DNA of 64,000 bases. Source: Sycon ciliatum. Lineage: Eukaryota > Porifera > Calcarea > Leucosolenida > Sycettidae. The stretch spans positions 12,802,200-12,866,199 of the forward strand of contig NC_088654.1 of the NCBI RefSeq assembly GCF_964019385.1. Reading direction: 5' to 3'. The notes beneath the pieces are model-generated. The model saw only the letters and a program-made list of their open reading frames with translations, had not been told where the DNA came from and ran no database searches. Below are positions 11,204 through 23,042 of this stretch, one piece after another. Every line of letters begins with the position of its first letter. Position 1 is the first letter of the stretch. The position numbers and the translations under genes were made by a program.

Positions 11204-11246
11204 TGTAGACAGCAAGCTGTTTCGGCTACTAGAGATCATCAGTACA
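11204..11246 (-). ncRNA. Hammerhead ribozyme, type I, weak stem II
   Basis: Minus strand: stem I TGTA/TACA, CTGATGA (11242-11236), GAA (11223-11221), stem III ACAGC-TT-GCTGT, and a GUC cleavage triplet ending at 11208. Stem II (11235-11224) is poorly paired. 10564-12637 otherwise has no supported protein gene. Confidence 0.7.
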
Positions 11247-11667
11247 TACCGTATAATTGTCTGAGTAAATTGGATCCCCAAATGCATCAATTTTAAAAGA
11301 TCTCAGAAGAAATTTCAAATTCTTTTCGAACTGTTCTTACTGTCAGGATGCATCAATAATGCAGGTGGTGAAAACACAGGTGGTGAAAACACAGTTAGTT
11401 TTCGGTGAACACCGACTTATAGGTACTAGGTGAGCAGCGAGGGCATCATGGTTCATGGTTCGGAGAAGCATTTTCCTATTGGGAAAATACTCTTTCCCTT
11501 TCAGTCACTAGCGACTGTAACCATGGTAACATGCTCAATGCACACACAATGACACATACACACAGCCACTGGCTGAGACTGTGCAGAGACTGACAAGGAA
11601 GAGTGTTGCCTAGCGGCAGTAGCCTGCCTTGATTTGTGTTTTTGGCTATTAAATATTAATAATAAGT

Positions 11668-11827
11668 ATCTAATATTGACTTCGTACTTGGTCAGTATAG
11701 GAAATAAAAGCCGAGTAAAAGACCGAGGCGAAGGAAATAAAAGCCGAGTAAAAGACCGAGGCGAAGCCGAGGTCTTTTACTCGGCTTTTATTTCCTATAC
11801 TGACCAAGTACGAAGTCAATATTAGAT
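11668..11827. mobile_element. Palindromic element with an internal 33-bp duplication
   Basis: Arms begin ATCTAATATTGACTTCGTAC and continue through CTTGGTCAGTATAGG and GCCGAGTAAAAGACC; the right arm is the exact complement. The 33-bp block GGAAATAAAAGCCGAGTAAA and following bases is duplicated in the left arm only. No clear target duplication. Confidence 0.8.
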
Positions 11828-12292
11828 TTATCACGACAAACAGTCCTTATTTCAAATTCCAGAACAATAACCTCATGAATCCCGGTTTTATGATTGCACA
11901 ACCGTTGCACCACCACCTACTGGGCTACTCATGCAGTGACAATGCTGCACTAGGCACCGTTCAACTGCGCAACCCCTACGCAGTCAAATATAAGCAGTCA
12001 ATATAGCCCTAAGGAGTGAAATATGCAGGAATATTTGACTGCTAAGGTATGGCAAAAATCTATGTGAGTCAATACTAATAAGGGAGTGATAATTTGGAAA
12101 GGATTGGGAGAACTTCATATTCAAAGGATCAGTTGGGGAAGTGAACTGCTTGAAAAGAGAAAAAAACGCCAGACCCACCGTGGTTGGTCCCCTGGGGGAG
12201 GGAAAAAGACCCAAGTGCCATCAGTATGTGTGGCACGTGTTGTGAGCTGCCTTTGGAGTGAAAAACTTGTCAGCGCCTTCTAGGTTCAGCCT

Positions 12293-12317
12293 GGTCCCAT
12301 AGCTCAGTGGTTGGAGT
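12293..12317 (+). other. tRNA-like A-box fragment
   Basis: GTCCCATAGCTCAGTGGTTG followed by GAGT matches the 5' quarter of a tRNA (A box TAGCTCAGTGG). No anticodon arm or B box follows, so it is a fragment, perhaps a SINE head, and not a tRNA gene. Confidence 0.35.
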
Positions 12318-12637
12318 GATAATTATTAATAATTATTATCGATGCATCATGCCATGTAGACTGTAGTCTACCATGTACATGTGTCATGTATGCCATGGTC
12401 GACATGACGTATCAAAGACTGAGCGCCGTGATCGTGACTTCTTTTCCAGGTTCCAGGAATTTGGAAATGGTAAAATCGGTGTGCATTTCCTGATTTCCTG
12501 ATACGACGTCGACGGTACGTAATAAATAGTTGCTATTTTCGTCCGGGCCTTGGGTAGCCTGTACCGGCGAAGAGAAAGGTGACTATTGTCTAAAATATTG
12601 ATTGTAGCACACGGGAAAATTGTTCCATGACCCTGCA

Positions 12638-14814
12638 ATGGACGAGCTTGGCATATCGCCCGAGTCCTTTCAGGAACTGTTGGAAAAAATCACTCCGTTG
12701 ATGCTGCAGTGCATTCGGGACATCGACGATGGGCCGACTTGCTTCATACGCTCACTGGAGGACAGCGCCGACTCCGTGGACTTGGCCAAGCAGCTAGCTG
12801 CAAAGTGAGACAACCAGTCCACACACTTTATTCTGCAGTCAGCAATGTACAGCACTGTATCTGTTTTGGACCGCGATCCAGAAGTTCCTGAGTGCATGAC
12901 GGGAACCTCGGAGTTGTGCAAACAATCATCATTCCTGTTTTACGATGGTCCTGAGATAATGTAACAATGGGTGCGTTCGATTACACACATTTCGGTTAAT
13001 TCTAGAATTAGTTATGACGGATGCACTGATCGATTACCCAAATTCCGTCGTCAGAATCGTCCCCCCGATTCTGAAGAGAGGGCGGAATTGCTAATTCTCC
13101 CGCCAGAATTGACGCACACGCCACGCTATAGGTTCACGTTTGCGCGAGGGTGTACGGGATCCCACGTGATCCCCTTTTACGATTTTTACGTGTAGTCGTT
13201 CGTTTACATGGCCGCAATCCCTTCATTCTGTTCCGATTCGAAAAATAATTACCTGGGTCCAGCATGTGTAATCGAAAGAGCCCAATGTATCACAGACGGG
13301 ACTGTAAAACTTGACTTTGAAAGGGCACGCATTTACACGATCATTTCAAGGGCATCACTAATATGGACTTTATGACGTGATTATTATCTAATTTCTGCAG
13401 CTAGTCAACTGTACGCATTTTATGATTCTCATGTTGTTCCCTGTCTTTATGCAGGGTCAAGGAGGAAAGTGTTCCGGAAACGGGGGAAGACGTCGCCGAC
13501 ATACTCCACGTGCTCTGCGACGTGGCCGCGCGCGGAGGAAAGAACAACGCGAGCGCCGGCTTCTGCGCGTACGTTCCCACCGGTGGTCTTCTGCAATCGG
13601 CCGTCATCGACCTCGTCAGCGCCATCCTGAACCGGGCCACGCCCCGCTTCCTGTCCAGCCCCGGTATGACGCAGATCGACTCGAACGTCATCGCGTGGAT
13701 GGCTAGTGTCGTCGGTTACGACCCAGCCAAATCGTTCGGCTCGTTCACATCCGGTGGCAGCATGGCTAACTTTGTCGGCATTCTGGCGGCGCGGCGCAAG
13801 TACCTTCCCGAGGAGCAGATCTCCCAGGGTGCTGTCATGGCGACGAGTCAAACGCACAGCTGCATCGGCAAGGGTCTGATCATGGCCGGTATACCTCGGT
13901 CATCACTCTGTCTCGTCGAGTGTGATGAAAAGCTCAGGATGTGTCCGGCGGCGCTAGAGAAGTGCATCGTGGCGCAACGAACTTCCGGTCGCAAGCCGTT
14001 CCTGGTGGTGGCAAGCGCTGGCACGACGAACACGGGAGCTGTAGACGATCTGCGTGCCGTGTCCGCAATCTGTCGGCGCCACGACGTGTGGCTGCATGTC
14101 GACGGTGTGTATGGCGCTGCGTTCAACCTGACACAATTCGGCCGTGAGCAACTGGATGGGCTGGAAGAGGCCGACTCCATTGCCATTGACCTTCACAAGT
14201 CATTCTTCCTGCCGCAGGCTACAGGATTGCTGATGGTCAAAGACAGATTCTACCTGAAGAATGCGTTCACTCATGATGTCCAGGCGCCATTCCTGCCAGA
14301 GTTAGCGGCCGAGGAGGACAATTTCCTGGATCTGTCTCCCGATTTGACGCGACCGCTCTATGGGCTGCGCCTCTGGTTTCCGTTAAAGCTATGCGGGATC
14401 AGGAAGTGGCGTGCGGCTCTGTATGAGAGGCTTGACTGGACGGCCGAGTTTGCCGACGGGTTGCGCAAGATGTCCGGCATCGGAGTTGAGCTGACGACAG
14501 AGCCCAGCCTGACAATTCTTACGTTCCGCTATGCACCACCAGCTGTCCAGTCACAAACAGCGGGCAGCAGTAGCGTTGTGCAACCAGCGCCGCAGGCGAG
14601 TACGGAGCGTCTCGCGTATCTGCGCACGGAGAACGAAAAGCTCCTCGTGTTCATCAACTGCCGTGGCACCATCTACCTGTCAGGGACGACTCTTCCAGAC
14701 GGCCGCTACGTGATCCGCGTGTGCGTTCTCAACATACGCCTCACGCACGGGCGGCTGATGAAAGGTCTCGCCGATATCTCCGACGGAGTGAAGCACATCG
14801 CAGCACATGTCTAG
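12638..14814 (+). CDS. Group II PLP-dependent decarboxylase, copy B
   Basis: Predicted 508 residues in exons 12638-12804 and 13455-14814, with the same phase-2 junction as copy A (GCAAA|gtgaga ... atgcag|GGTC). The active-site set is complete: SQTHSCIGKG, HVDGVYGAAF and Lys304 in DLHKSFFLP. An upstream in-frame ATG at 12620 adds six residues, but MDEL is the start shared by all three copies. The intron is only 650 bp and carries one MITE. Downstream, AATAAA occurs at 14959-14964. The copy is closer to C than to A in the variable C-terminal part (SGIGVELTTEPSLTILTFRY). Substrate unknown. Copies A and B are tandem, about 2.4 kb apart. Confidence 0.93.
12969..13283. mobile_element. MITE in the decarboxylase B intron
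   Basis: Ends GGGTGCGTTCGATTACACA and TGTGTAATCGAAAGAGCCC, flanked by the 3-bp direct repeat AAT (12966-12968, 13284-13286). A Harbinger-like origin is possible from the 3-bp duplication but not proven. Confidence 0.75.
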
Positions 14815-16038
14815 CCATTGTTCAGTTGACGCAGCGAGTTGACCTGTATAATTGAGCCAGGAGCAACTCTCTCTCTCTCATGCATCGAGAGACTATCCCC
14901 AAAATATATAATATATAACCTATGAAAAGGACCAATATACTAGTATTTTGTACACAAAAATAAATTATTTCAAAAATTTCAAGTCACTTGGATATGTAAC
15001 TCATTTGTAAAGAACTTTTTATTCGCTGAGAAATTGGGAATATAATTCTAGTATTTTACTACTAGCAATCTTCCTAATGGCTAATGTGTGTTTGAGAGGA
15101 GGTCAAAGGACACTTCAACTCACTAGTATTACAAGTACGGAAGCAGAGAGCTCGAGCGGTCATGCTTGCAGCAACATCATTCGTTCGTAAACGCACTTTG
15201 CAACAAAATTTTGTAGATTTTCGGCGATTCTCAAAGGAGCCCTCTAAATTCGGCGACAAGCGTAACGATTTTTCGATAAGCCTCGTTTTCGGCGAATTTT
15301 TCGGCTGGCAGGTTTGTGAAAGGCTAGTCATGAGTACCTAGTATAGTATAGCATGCACAACCGTTGAAAGAACAGGGTATGGCATGGCCGGACCAATCCT
15401 AGACTGCTCCCTCCTAACTATCCACCGACGTAAACAGAACATAATAATGATATTATCGTTTTATCTGTACAATCGGAGTAGCGACACGGAACAAAAGCTG
15501 GTGGAGGATACTGAGTCATTAGGCTTTTGCCTGTTTTGATTCCGACTTTAATAATAAAGTATACAACAACAACAACAACAACAACAACATTCAGCAACCC
15601 TACGCCTACAACACATCTATGTGCCGGGAAAAAGCCAACAGCCTTCTAACTTGGAAAGCTCAAGTAAGGCAACATCCAATGAGTGGGATGCCAATGTTTT
15701 GTCAGATTTAAAAGTAAAACCGGTAAATAAACTAAATAAATAGGTGAATACATGTGTTGCTGCACGCTACAACCTCTTCTTAAGGTCAATACATGTTTTA
15801 ACCTCATCGCAATGTACATGTATGTACAGTGTCTATCGATGAAGACAATAAAAAGCTGAGTGAAGAAATCGAGGAGAGAACAATGGAGAAAGGTTTGAGC
15901 TTTGCACTGAATGGTGCAACACTCATCACACATCTTCATTGTACCAATGAATATCTTACAGCATAGGACTGAGTGTTTTTTTTTTTTAAATAGAGGTTGA
16001 AAACCAGCGTATTAATTAAGGAGATTCTCCAATAACCT
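14815..16038. other. Convergent intergenic region between decarboxylases B and C
   Basis: The 3' ends of B (+) and C (-) face each other here. At 15510-15590, TTTTGATTCCGACTTTAAT, then AATAAAG and (CAA)n, resembles the 3' tail of a LINE or SINE. The frame at 15074-15331 matches nothing known. No gene is supported. Confidence 0.5.
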
Positions 16039-19000
16039 CTACAGCTGCTCTGCGATGTGCTTTGCTCCGTCGGAGATGTCGGTGAGGCCTTTCATCAGAC
16101 GTTCCCGTGTCAAGCGTATATTGAGTACGCAGACACGAATCACGTACCTGCTCCCGGGCAGTGTAGTGGCCGACAGAAAGATGTTGCCGCGGCGGTTGAT
16201 GAACACCAGGAGACGTTCGTTGACCTGGCGCAGATACGCGAGATGCTCCTCACTTTGCCGGTCTGGCTGCGTAGCGCCACGGTCACCCGTTGCTGCAGAA
16301 CCGACCGGTGGTGTGTAGCGGAACGTAAGAATTGTCAGGCTGGGCTCTGTCGTCAGATCAACTCCGATGCCGGACATCTTGCGCAACCCGTCGGTAAACT
16401 CGGCCGTCCAGTCAAGCCTATCGTCCAGAGCCGTACGCCACTTCCCGATCCCGCACAGCTTTAACGGAAACCAGAGGCGCAGCCCATAGCAGGGCCGCGT
16501 CAAATCGGGAGACATATCCATGAAATTGTCTTCCTCTGCCGCCACATGCGGGAGGAACGGCGCGTGGACATCATGGGTGAACGCGTTCTTCAGGTAGAAT
16601 CTCTCCCTGACCAGCAATAACCCTGTTACTGTTGGCAGAAAGAATGACTTGTGAAGGTCTATGGCAATGGAGTCGGCCTCTTCCAGGCCATCCAGTAGCT
16701 CACGACCGCGTTGCGTCAGGTTAAATGCTGCACCGTACACACCGTCAACATGCAGCCACACATCATGGCAACGACAGATTGCCGATATGGCGCGCAGATC
16801 ATCGACGGCTCCCGTGTTCGTCGTGCCTCCGCTTGCTACCACCAGGAACGGCTTGTGACCGGAACTTCGTTGCGCCTTGATGCACTTCTCTAACGCCGCT
16901 GGACACATCCTGAGCTTTTCATCACACTCGACGAGACAGAGTGATGACCGAGGTATGCCGGCCATGATCAGACCCTTGCCGATGCAGCTGTGTGTTTGAC
17001 TAGTTGCCATGACAGCGCCCTGGGAGATCTGTTCCTCTCGAAGGTACTTACGACGCGCCGCCAGAATTCCTATAAAGTTGGCCATGGAGCCACCTGACGT
17101 GAAGGATCCAAACGACGTGACGGGGTCGTACCCGACAACACTAGCCATCCACGCGATGACGTTCGACTCGATCTGCACCATGCCGGGGCTCAGCAGGAAG
17201 AGCGGTGTCACCCGATTCAGGATGAGACTGACCATCTCCAGGATCACAGCGTGAAGCAAACCACCGATGGGAACGTATGCGCAGAAGCCTGCACTGCCGC
17301 TGTTGACTCCTCCACGAGCGGCAACATTGCAGAGCGAATCCAGTATGTCGGCAATCGCTTTCCCCGTTTCTGGGACCCTCTCCTCTTTCATTCTGCGCAC
17401 ACATAATCCAGAATGACATCACAGAGAAGCAAACAGAAAGATCGTACTCACTAGGATCATTTATATAGTACGCAACCCGTCTTTGTTGTCCTACAAAGAC
17501 AACCGCATAGACTGACACGCTATGACGTGCCAGCATCTCCAGAGCGCAACTGCCAGTATCTCCACACAGTGGAATTTTTGGAGCAATATCCGCCAATGGG
17601 TAGTTACTGGTCGTTGCCCTGGATAGCTGCCAACACAACAAAACACCTATTTAAAAAAGTGTCCAGTAGCCTGGGGCAGGGGTGGGCGGATCATGCTTGG
17701 AGGAGAAATGCACCTCCTGCGGAGCACCGAAATGGTGGCTGCAATTTCCTGGTTCATTCACGTGTACCAGAAAACGGAGCGTGTCTAATGAAGAGCGTCG
17801 TGTATAAGGCAAGAGTCACCACAGGTCCGAAGAAGAATGAATATGCTGGATTAACAGCAACAACATTCAAAAAACGCTAGCATAACGACCAATCATCATT
17901 CCGCCACAGACAACACGGGAAGGACACCCGCCTATCGCAGTACGTCTGGACAAAGAAGGATGAAGGGAAAGCATGTAGCATTCAATGGGCAGTCCACTGC
18001 AAAGCTGTGACCTACAACAACAAAAGCAAAAGGTGCGACTTTTGCCTGGCGGACATTTTGGCAATCGCGCAAACACCCAAGCATCTCTCTCTCTTAATTA
18101 AGTAATTAGTTAACAAGAGGAGTGAACTTGTGTCAAAGTGTCACCACGAGAATAAGTACTACCTTCGGAACTTCAAACCATCCACATGCATCACCTAAAC
18201 AAGTACCAGACAACCGGCTCCAGTGCGTGTCACTTGAAGTAAATGTAGAATTTTCACCACTGCTGTCATTCACACCTTTCACTTTCAAAGTCATGCCGCG
18301 ATGCAATCTTTCACAACTGTCATTTAGACTCATTTTACACTTTGGCTTTGTGGGTCCATAAACCAGTATCCAGCGTTACTCATTACTGGTCATTGTTCTC
18401 TGATAAGTGCGTGAAACTCGGAGTAAAAACATTAATTATTTTGTTTGAACAAACGGCGAGGAAATACAAATTGCAATTTCAAATTTGGACTTCACGGAGA
18501 ATTTCAAAGTTTTAGGAAACTAGAGACCACATGCCACGTACTGCTCTTTTCTCTCCGAAACTCAACACTTGCAAGCCAGATATGAAAGAAAGAAAAAATC
18601 ATCAGTCACACCACCAGGACCCGGGGACCCGGTGGTGTGACTGATGATTTTTTCTTTCTTTCATATCTGGCTTGCAAGTGTTGAGTTTCGGAGAGAAAAG
18701 AGCAGTACGTGGCATGTGGCCTCTAGTTTCCTAAAACGGCGAGGAGACAACAATTTGATAACCGCAATCAGTAGGTAATACAAGCTGGATCGACATTTGT
18801 GTACACTGTATTCATGTATTGTAAAACTGTGGAGACAATGTGCAATAAAACGATGAAAATTTTGTTCATCCCCTTATTATTTGCGCCAGTATACCCAATG
18901 CTGTAGCCAGCTAGTTTTAAAACAAAATGCAGAATTTTGAAAATTTCCTGTGGTTTTAAAGCGTTTTAACTTTAAGTCAGCCGGACTACTAAGTACTAGT

Positions 19001-19687
19001 ACTATTAGTCGAAGTACATGACTGTACTAGTACCTGTAGTAGGCTGTACCTGTACTGTCATTGCACAAGCACCATGCATGCAGAGCTCTCCCCTAGCCTA
19101 GGCTAGCCTATCGCAAGAGCGCCCACACTTCGCACAGGCGATAGCTCATCGCTCTAGCGCCAGAGCAGAGACCCATAATAAGAGTAAGTTTTAGAAGCTA
19201 CTCGAACTAGCCTACTAGTACTATTACTGGCCCAGTAGCGGCTTTACCGCGTAGATCTATGGATAAAGCAGCAGCAGCGCAGCCTGCAGTGCACGGGACA
19301 TGTGTGTAGCGGGTATGTGCTGTGAAAGTGATCCCGACCCTGAGCCACAAGCGCCACATGCACAGGAGTCAAAGATCAAGTACAGTGTACAGGTTTGGTA
19401 TGTACATAGTCATTCATGTATAATAATAATAATTATTATTATTATTAGATCGCGGTTACTCTCCTGCCATAAATATACTGGTATGCAACGTCGTTCACAC
19501 GCACATGTAACTGAACTCACGCTGCAGCTAGCTGTTTGGCCTGCTCCACCGAGTCTGCACTGTTCTCAAGTGACTGAACAAAGGACGTCGGTCCCTCGTC
19601 GATATCTCGAACACACTGCATGATGAGAGGAGTGATCTTTCCTAGCAGCTCCTGAAAGGACTCGGGAGACAGGCGAAGCTCATCCAT
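16039..19687 (-). CDS. Group II PLP-dependent decarboxylase, copy C
   Basis: Predicted 506 residues in exons 19687-19521 (exactly 167 nt, as in A and B) and 17392-16039, phase-2 junction GCAGC|gtgagt ... gcgcag|AATG. Catalytic Lys304, His190 and Asp272 are conserved. Differences near the active site: PTVTG instead of PQATG after the Lys loop, and ASGGTT instead of ASAGTT. It is inverted relative to A and B. The 2.1-kb intron contains a GIY-YIG remnant and a 228-bp palindrome. An alternative ATG at 19702 would add five residues. Function as for A and B: decarboxylation of an unidentified amino acid. Confidence 0.92.
17690..18060 (+). pseudogene. GIY-YIG endonuclease remnant of a retroelement
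   Basis: The translation includes VVYKARVTTG, NEYAGLTATTFKKR, then after an in-frame TAG SSFRHRQHGKDTRLSQYVW and KSKRCDFCLADILA. This is the pattern of the GIY-YIG domains widespread in invertebrate Penelope-like elements (YKA.VTT..., YIGLT...FK.R, T.LS.Y.W, KRCD.CL). The TAG replaces the Tyr usual after FKKR. It lies antisense in the decarboxylase C intron, with no reverse transcriptase attached. Confidence 0.75.
18510..18737. mobile_element. 228-bp near-perfect palindrome
   Basis: Arms of about 110 bp, GTTTTAGGAAACTAGAG outward and GGTGGTGTGACTGATGATTT inward, differ by only a few bases. It is probably a young foldback element, placed directly beside the dispersed repeat 18735-18856. It lies in the decarboxylase C intron. 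Confidence 0.88.
18735..18856 (+). repeat. Dispersed repeat, partner of 545-664
   Basis: GGCGAGGAGACAACAATTTG, ATAACCGCAATCA and the following 80 bases match 545-664 in inverse orientation. 18857-19520 (rest of the intron) shows only short simple repeats. Confidence 0.7.
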
Positions 19688-20339
19688 AACGCCAAAAACC
19701 ACCGTTACAGGTGCTACACTGACGGTGGACCTATCACAGGCTTCGGAATGAGTTCAGATCATGGAGCTGTACTTCGTTTGAAGTAATAACGTTACTAATA
19801 CTAATACTAGTAATAGCAACACTACAATCATGTAGTAGTAGATCCACTGCTTATGCACATGATGCACCCGGCATGGAAAAAGGAGAACAGCGGAAAAGAG
19901 AGGCATGTCATACTGCGAGTGTGAGTGAGACACAGCCATATGGCCATGTGCAAAGATAGTCCCACACCGGGCCACAGGTGGCACCGATCATGATGAAAGA
20001 ATGCAGCCATTATGATTTATGTACATGACGTGTAGATCTACATTGTACATCGTATGATGAAGATCCACACCGGAAACGTGAAGCGAACATTCTTGCCTTC
20101 CATTTCTGGTACACTGTATGAGATCTGTCGAACTACATGTAGTTACTTGAGCACTACTACTACTAGCCACTACTCACTAGTGCTAGTTGCCATAAATGTA
20201 CATGTAATTAATTGATAATGGCAATGCAAATTAGAAAGCACTTTGCGCTGAGAGCCAAACGTTCTGCATCTGTCAAGACTTGACTTGACTTGAGATTACT
20301 TCATGTCGCGTACGGGCGAAGTCGCAACCACTACTTCGT

Positions 20340-20558
20340 TAACTCTCCTCCTCCATGCGCTCTAAACTTAAAGCCGACCATTGCTACCCTCGGTAGCCAT
20401 TACTCACACCAATAACTTCAAACAACGAAGGGGTCACGGGTAAAACATTTCCTTCTGACAGCTGTTTCGCCTATCAAACGCTCGTCAGAGAAGGTGATAC
20501 TGATAGTGTAATTGACATTGCAATGGTCGGCTTTAGAGCGCATGGATGAGGAGAGTTA
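20340..20558. mobile_element. MITE carrying a hammerhead ribozyme in its loop
   Basis: Inverted ends TAACTCTCCTCCTCCATGCG...AAGCCGACCATTG and the complement at 20521-20558, with a TA at each outer end. The left arm has a 6-bp insertion. The hammerhead at 20451-20494 lies in the loop between the arms. 19688-20339 has no gene; 20559-21306 likewise. Confidence 0.8.
20451..20494 (-). ncRNA. Hammerhead ribozyme, type I
   Basis: Minus strand: stem I CCTTCT (20494-20489) pairs perfectly with AGAAGG (20456-20451). Core CTGACGA is at 20488-20482. Stem II is GC/GC closing a 9-nt loop (20481-20469). GAA is at 20468-20466. Stem III is AC/GT around AGCT with A15.1-U16.1 intact, and the cleavage triplet GUC ends at 20457. 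All invariant positions are present. Confidence 0.87.
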
Positions 20559-21306
20559 GGTACTAGCTTGTTTTCTAAAAGTACATGTAGAACGTTCATC
20601 TGGTATATCTACGTTGTACATGTCCAGTCATTTAAAAAGTTATGGTATTAGATAACGCTTGTTTTGTTGAAAACATGTTCTTGGTTGGCATGGCAGCATG
20701 TAAAAAGTACCAGCACTGCATATGGACCTCACTCATGAGTCTGGTCAGTTGTTGCACATTGGAACAATCATCGTCATGTAGTTGGACTTGGACTGCTCCA
20801 GCCGCCGTGCGCGTGCTGAGCATGTAGATCTACTTGTCACGTGTACCCACTCAAACTGTGAGACGTTTTAAATGCTACATGCTAAAGACAGTACTTCAGT
20901 AGTTGCGTGAAGTGGTCGGGTTATACCGAGCTGCCAGTGCAGTTTGGGTCAATATTTTCCCGTTTATGCACTGCCTGTAAGGCTGTAGACAGGACAATGA
21001 CATGACAATGTGTAATATACGTCCTCCGCTATGATTGGCTATCTCATTATCACATGTAACATCCTAAGGGTCAACACTCGGTCCCGCCCTCTTTAATTAA
21101 CTTTTAAACCTATCCGTCAGAGCTCTCCCATCTTGTGCAATCACGAGCACACAATAGGGTTCGGCAGTCTGCAGACGACGTCACCACCGTCGACGTGCCC
21201 ATGTACAAGGCGTGCATGAGCTACTTGCAGCAGCTCACTGATCATCTCTCTACACTCTAGTCTAGCTACTGACATCTCTGTCATGAGAGAGTATCTACAT
21301 GACTAA

Positions 21307-22918
21307 TTGCAACAGGAGGAAAATTTCCTTCTGCCAGCGGAGAGGGCTCAACACAATAATGTGGAGCACTATGTAGCCAATATGGTTCCCATCCACAAGC
21401 GCAAGGCCAAGGGCGATGTCCGTAATTATCGACCAGTCTCCTTGCTCTGTATAGTATCCAAGGTGATGGAAAGAATAGTCAACCAGCAGCTCATCAGCCA
21501 TCTCAACAGCAATACCCTCCTGTCTGCCAACCAGTTTGGCTTTCGGAAATCAATCGGCACAGCTGACCTACTAACGTCGCTCCAGCATGAATGGGCTTTA
21601 ACCACCAGCAAGGGCGGAACCATTCAGGCCCTCGCCATAGACATAGCAGGCGCGTTTGACCGGGTTTCACACCCTGGGCTCCTCTTGCAAGCTTCGAGGC
21701 TATGGCATTGGTGGGCAACTGCTGGCCTGGTTAACATCGTACCTCCAGAACCGGAAGCTGCAAGCTGTTGTTGGGGGACAGACCTCTACCCCTCTACCAT
21801 CCGGTCAGGCGTCCCTCAGGGCAGCATCCTAGAGCCCACATTGTTTCTAGTATACATAAACGACGCCGAAGATCAGCTACCTGCCAGCGTCTCCATTGCC
21901 GTGTATGCTGATGATACTACGTTATACACGTCTGTCATGCCTGGACAGACCACAGAGGCCGCCGCAGCTGCACTTCAGACAGCCGTGAACCAGCTGGAAG
22001 CCTGGGGAAGTACTTGGAGGGTTACCTTTGAGCCCTCTAAGTCACAGCTGATGTCCGTGACCAGGAAGCTGGCCCCTCCAGACTTCCCCCCTGTCCAATT
22101 CCTTGGCACCCCTGTTCCTGTCAGCAGCCAGTTGAAGCTCCTTGGGGTGGTGTTCGACGAGAAGCTCAACTTCAGCGCCCACCTCCACCAGCTTTCTGTG
22201 CGCGCACATCAACGCCTCCATTTCATGCGGAAGGCAGCACCCATCCTGGACGCTGCTGGACGCCTAACCGTCTATAAGGGCTTTGTAAGGCCCATACTTG
22301 AGTATGCCCCACTAGCCTGGCTTGGTGCTGGCCAGACCCACCTTGGGAAGTTGGACACAGCACAGCGCAAGGCCATGCAGATGATAGGACCCACCACCGT
22401 CCTCCAGAGTCTGCGCGCCAGACGGACGGTCGCAGGGCTGTCCTATCTCTACAAGGTAGTTAACTGCAAGGGCCCACCCCGTCTGACACGCATGCGCCCT
22501 CCCCCAAAACCACGGGCCGATACTGTTCGAACCCGCCAGCAGCATTATGTTCAGCGCCAGCACCGGGCACAGCTCTTAAACACCACCCCCGGCACCAGTC
22601 CCGACTACCTTCGACGTTCCTTCCCGTACTGTTTCCTTGAATTGTGGAACAGCCTCCCCGAGGACGTCTTTCCCCGTCTGGCCAATCACTCTCCACTCAC
22701 AGCTTTTAAAAAAGGTGTCGACAAACACATCTCAGACTAGCCATGGTCTTGGGACGTGCTTTGAAGCCCATCATGTTGATCGTCTCACTGTTCTTTCCAG
22801 ATCGCACCTCTCGGTTTGGGGATGTGCATTGAAGCACCCCGTACTAACGGTCTATACTGTCCTCTCTTGGTCACCACTCTCCCTATTACCTATATAGTAA
22901 TTAATAATAATAATAATA
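21307..22918 (+). mobile_element. 5'-truncated LINE reverse transcriptase
   Basis: A 477-codon frame (21307-22740) holds reverse-transcriptase blocks: NYRPVSLLCIVSKVMERIV, ANQFGFRK, AIDIAGAFDRVSH, SGVPQGSILEP, the catalytic YADD, and the thumb end AYRPILEYAPL-like region with LWNSLP. It is followed by a short 3' UTR ending in (TAA)n near 22900-22918. Between about 21688 and 21797 the frame is shifted: the other frame reads GYGIGGQLLAWL and NRKLQAVVGG, so two compensating indels disable it. The N-terminal endonuclease is missing. The style suggests a Jockey/CR1-type element; clade not settled. Confidence 0.9.
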
Positions 22919-23042
22919 CCACAGCACGCGTAATAATTATGTGGGTATAATTATACGTTCCGCTTCTGTCCTATCTCCTATGATCAAATTCCATTATCAA
23001 GGTAATTATTAACACGGCGCACTGATGACCTGTGACGCCAGA

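Noticed and set aside
12293-12317. tRNA gene
   Set aside because: Only the first quarter of a tRNA is present. No anticodon arm, T arm or terminator.
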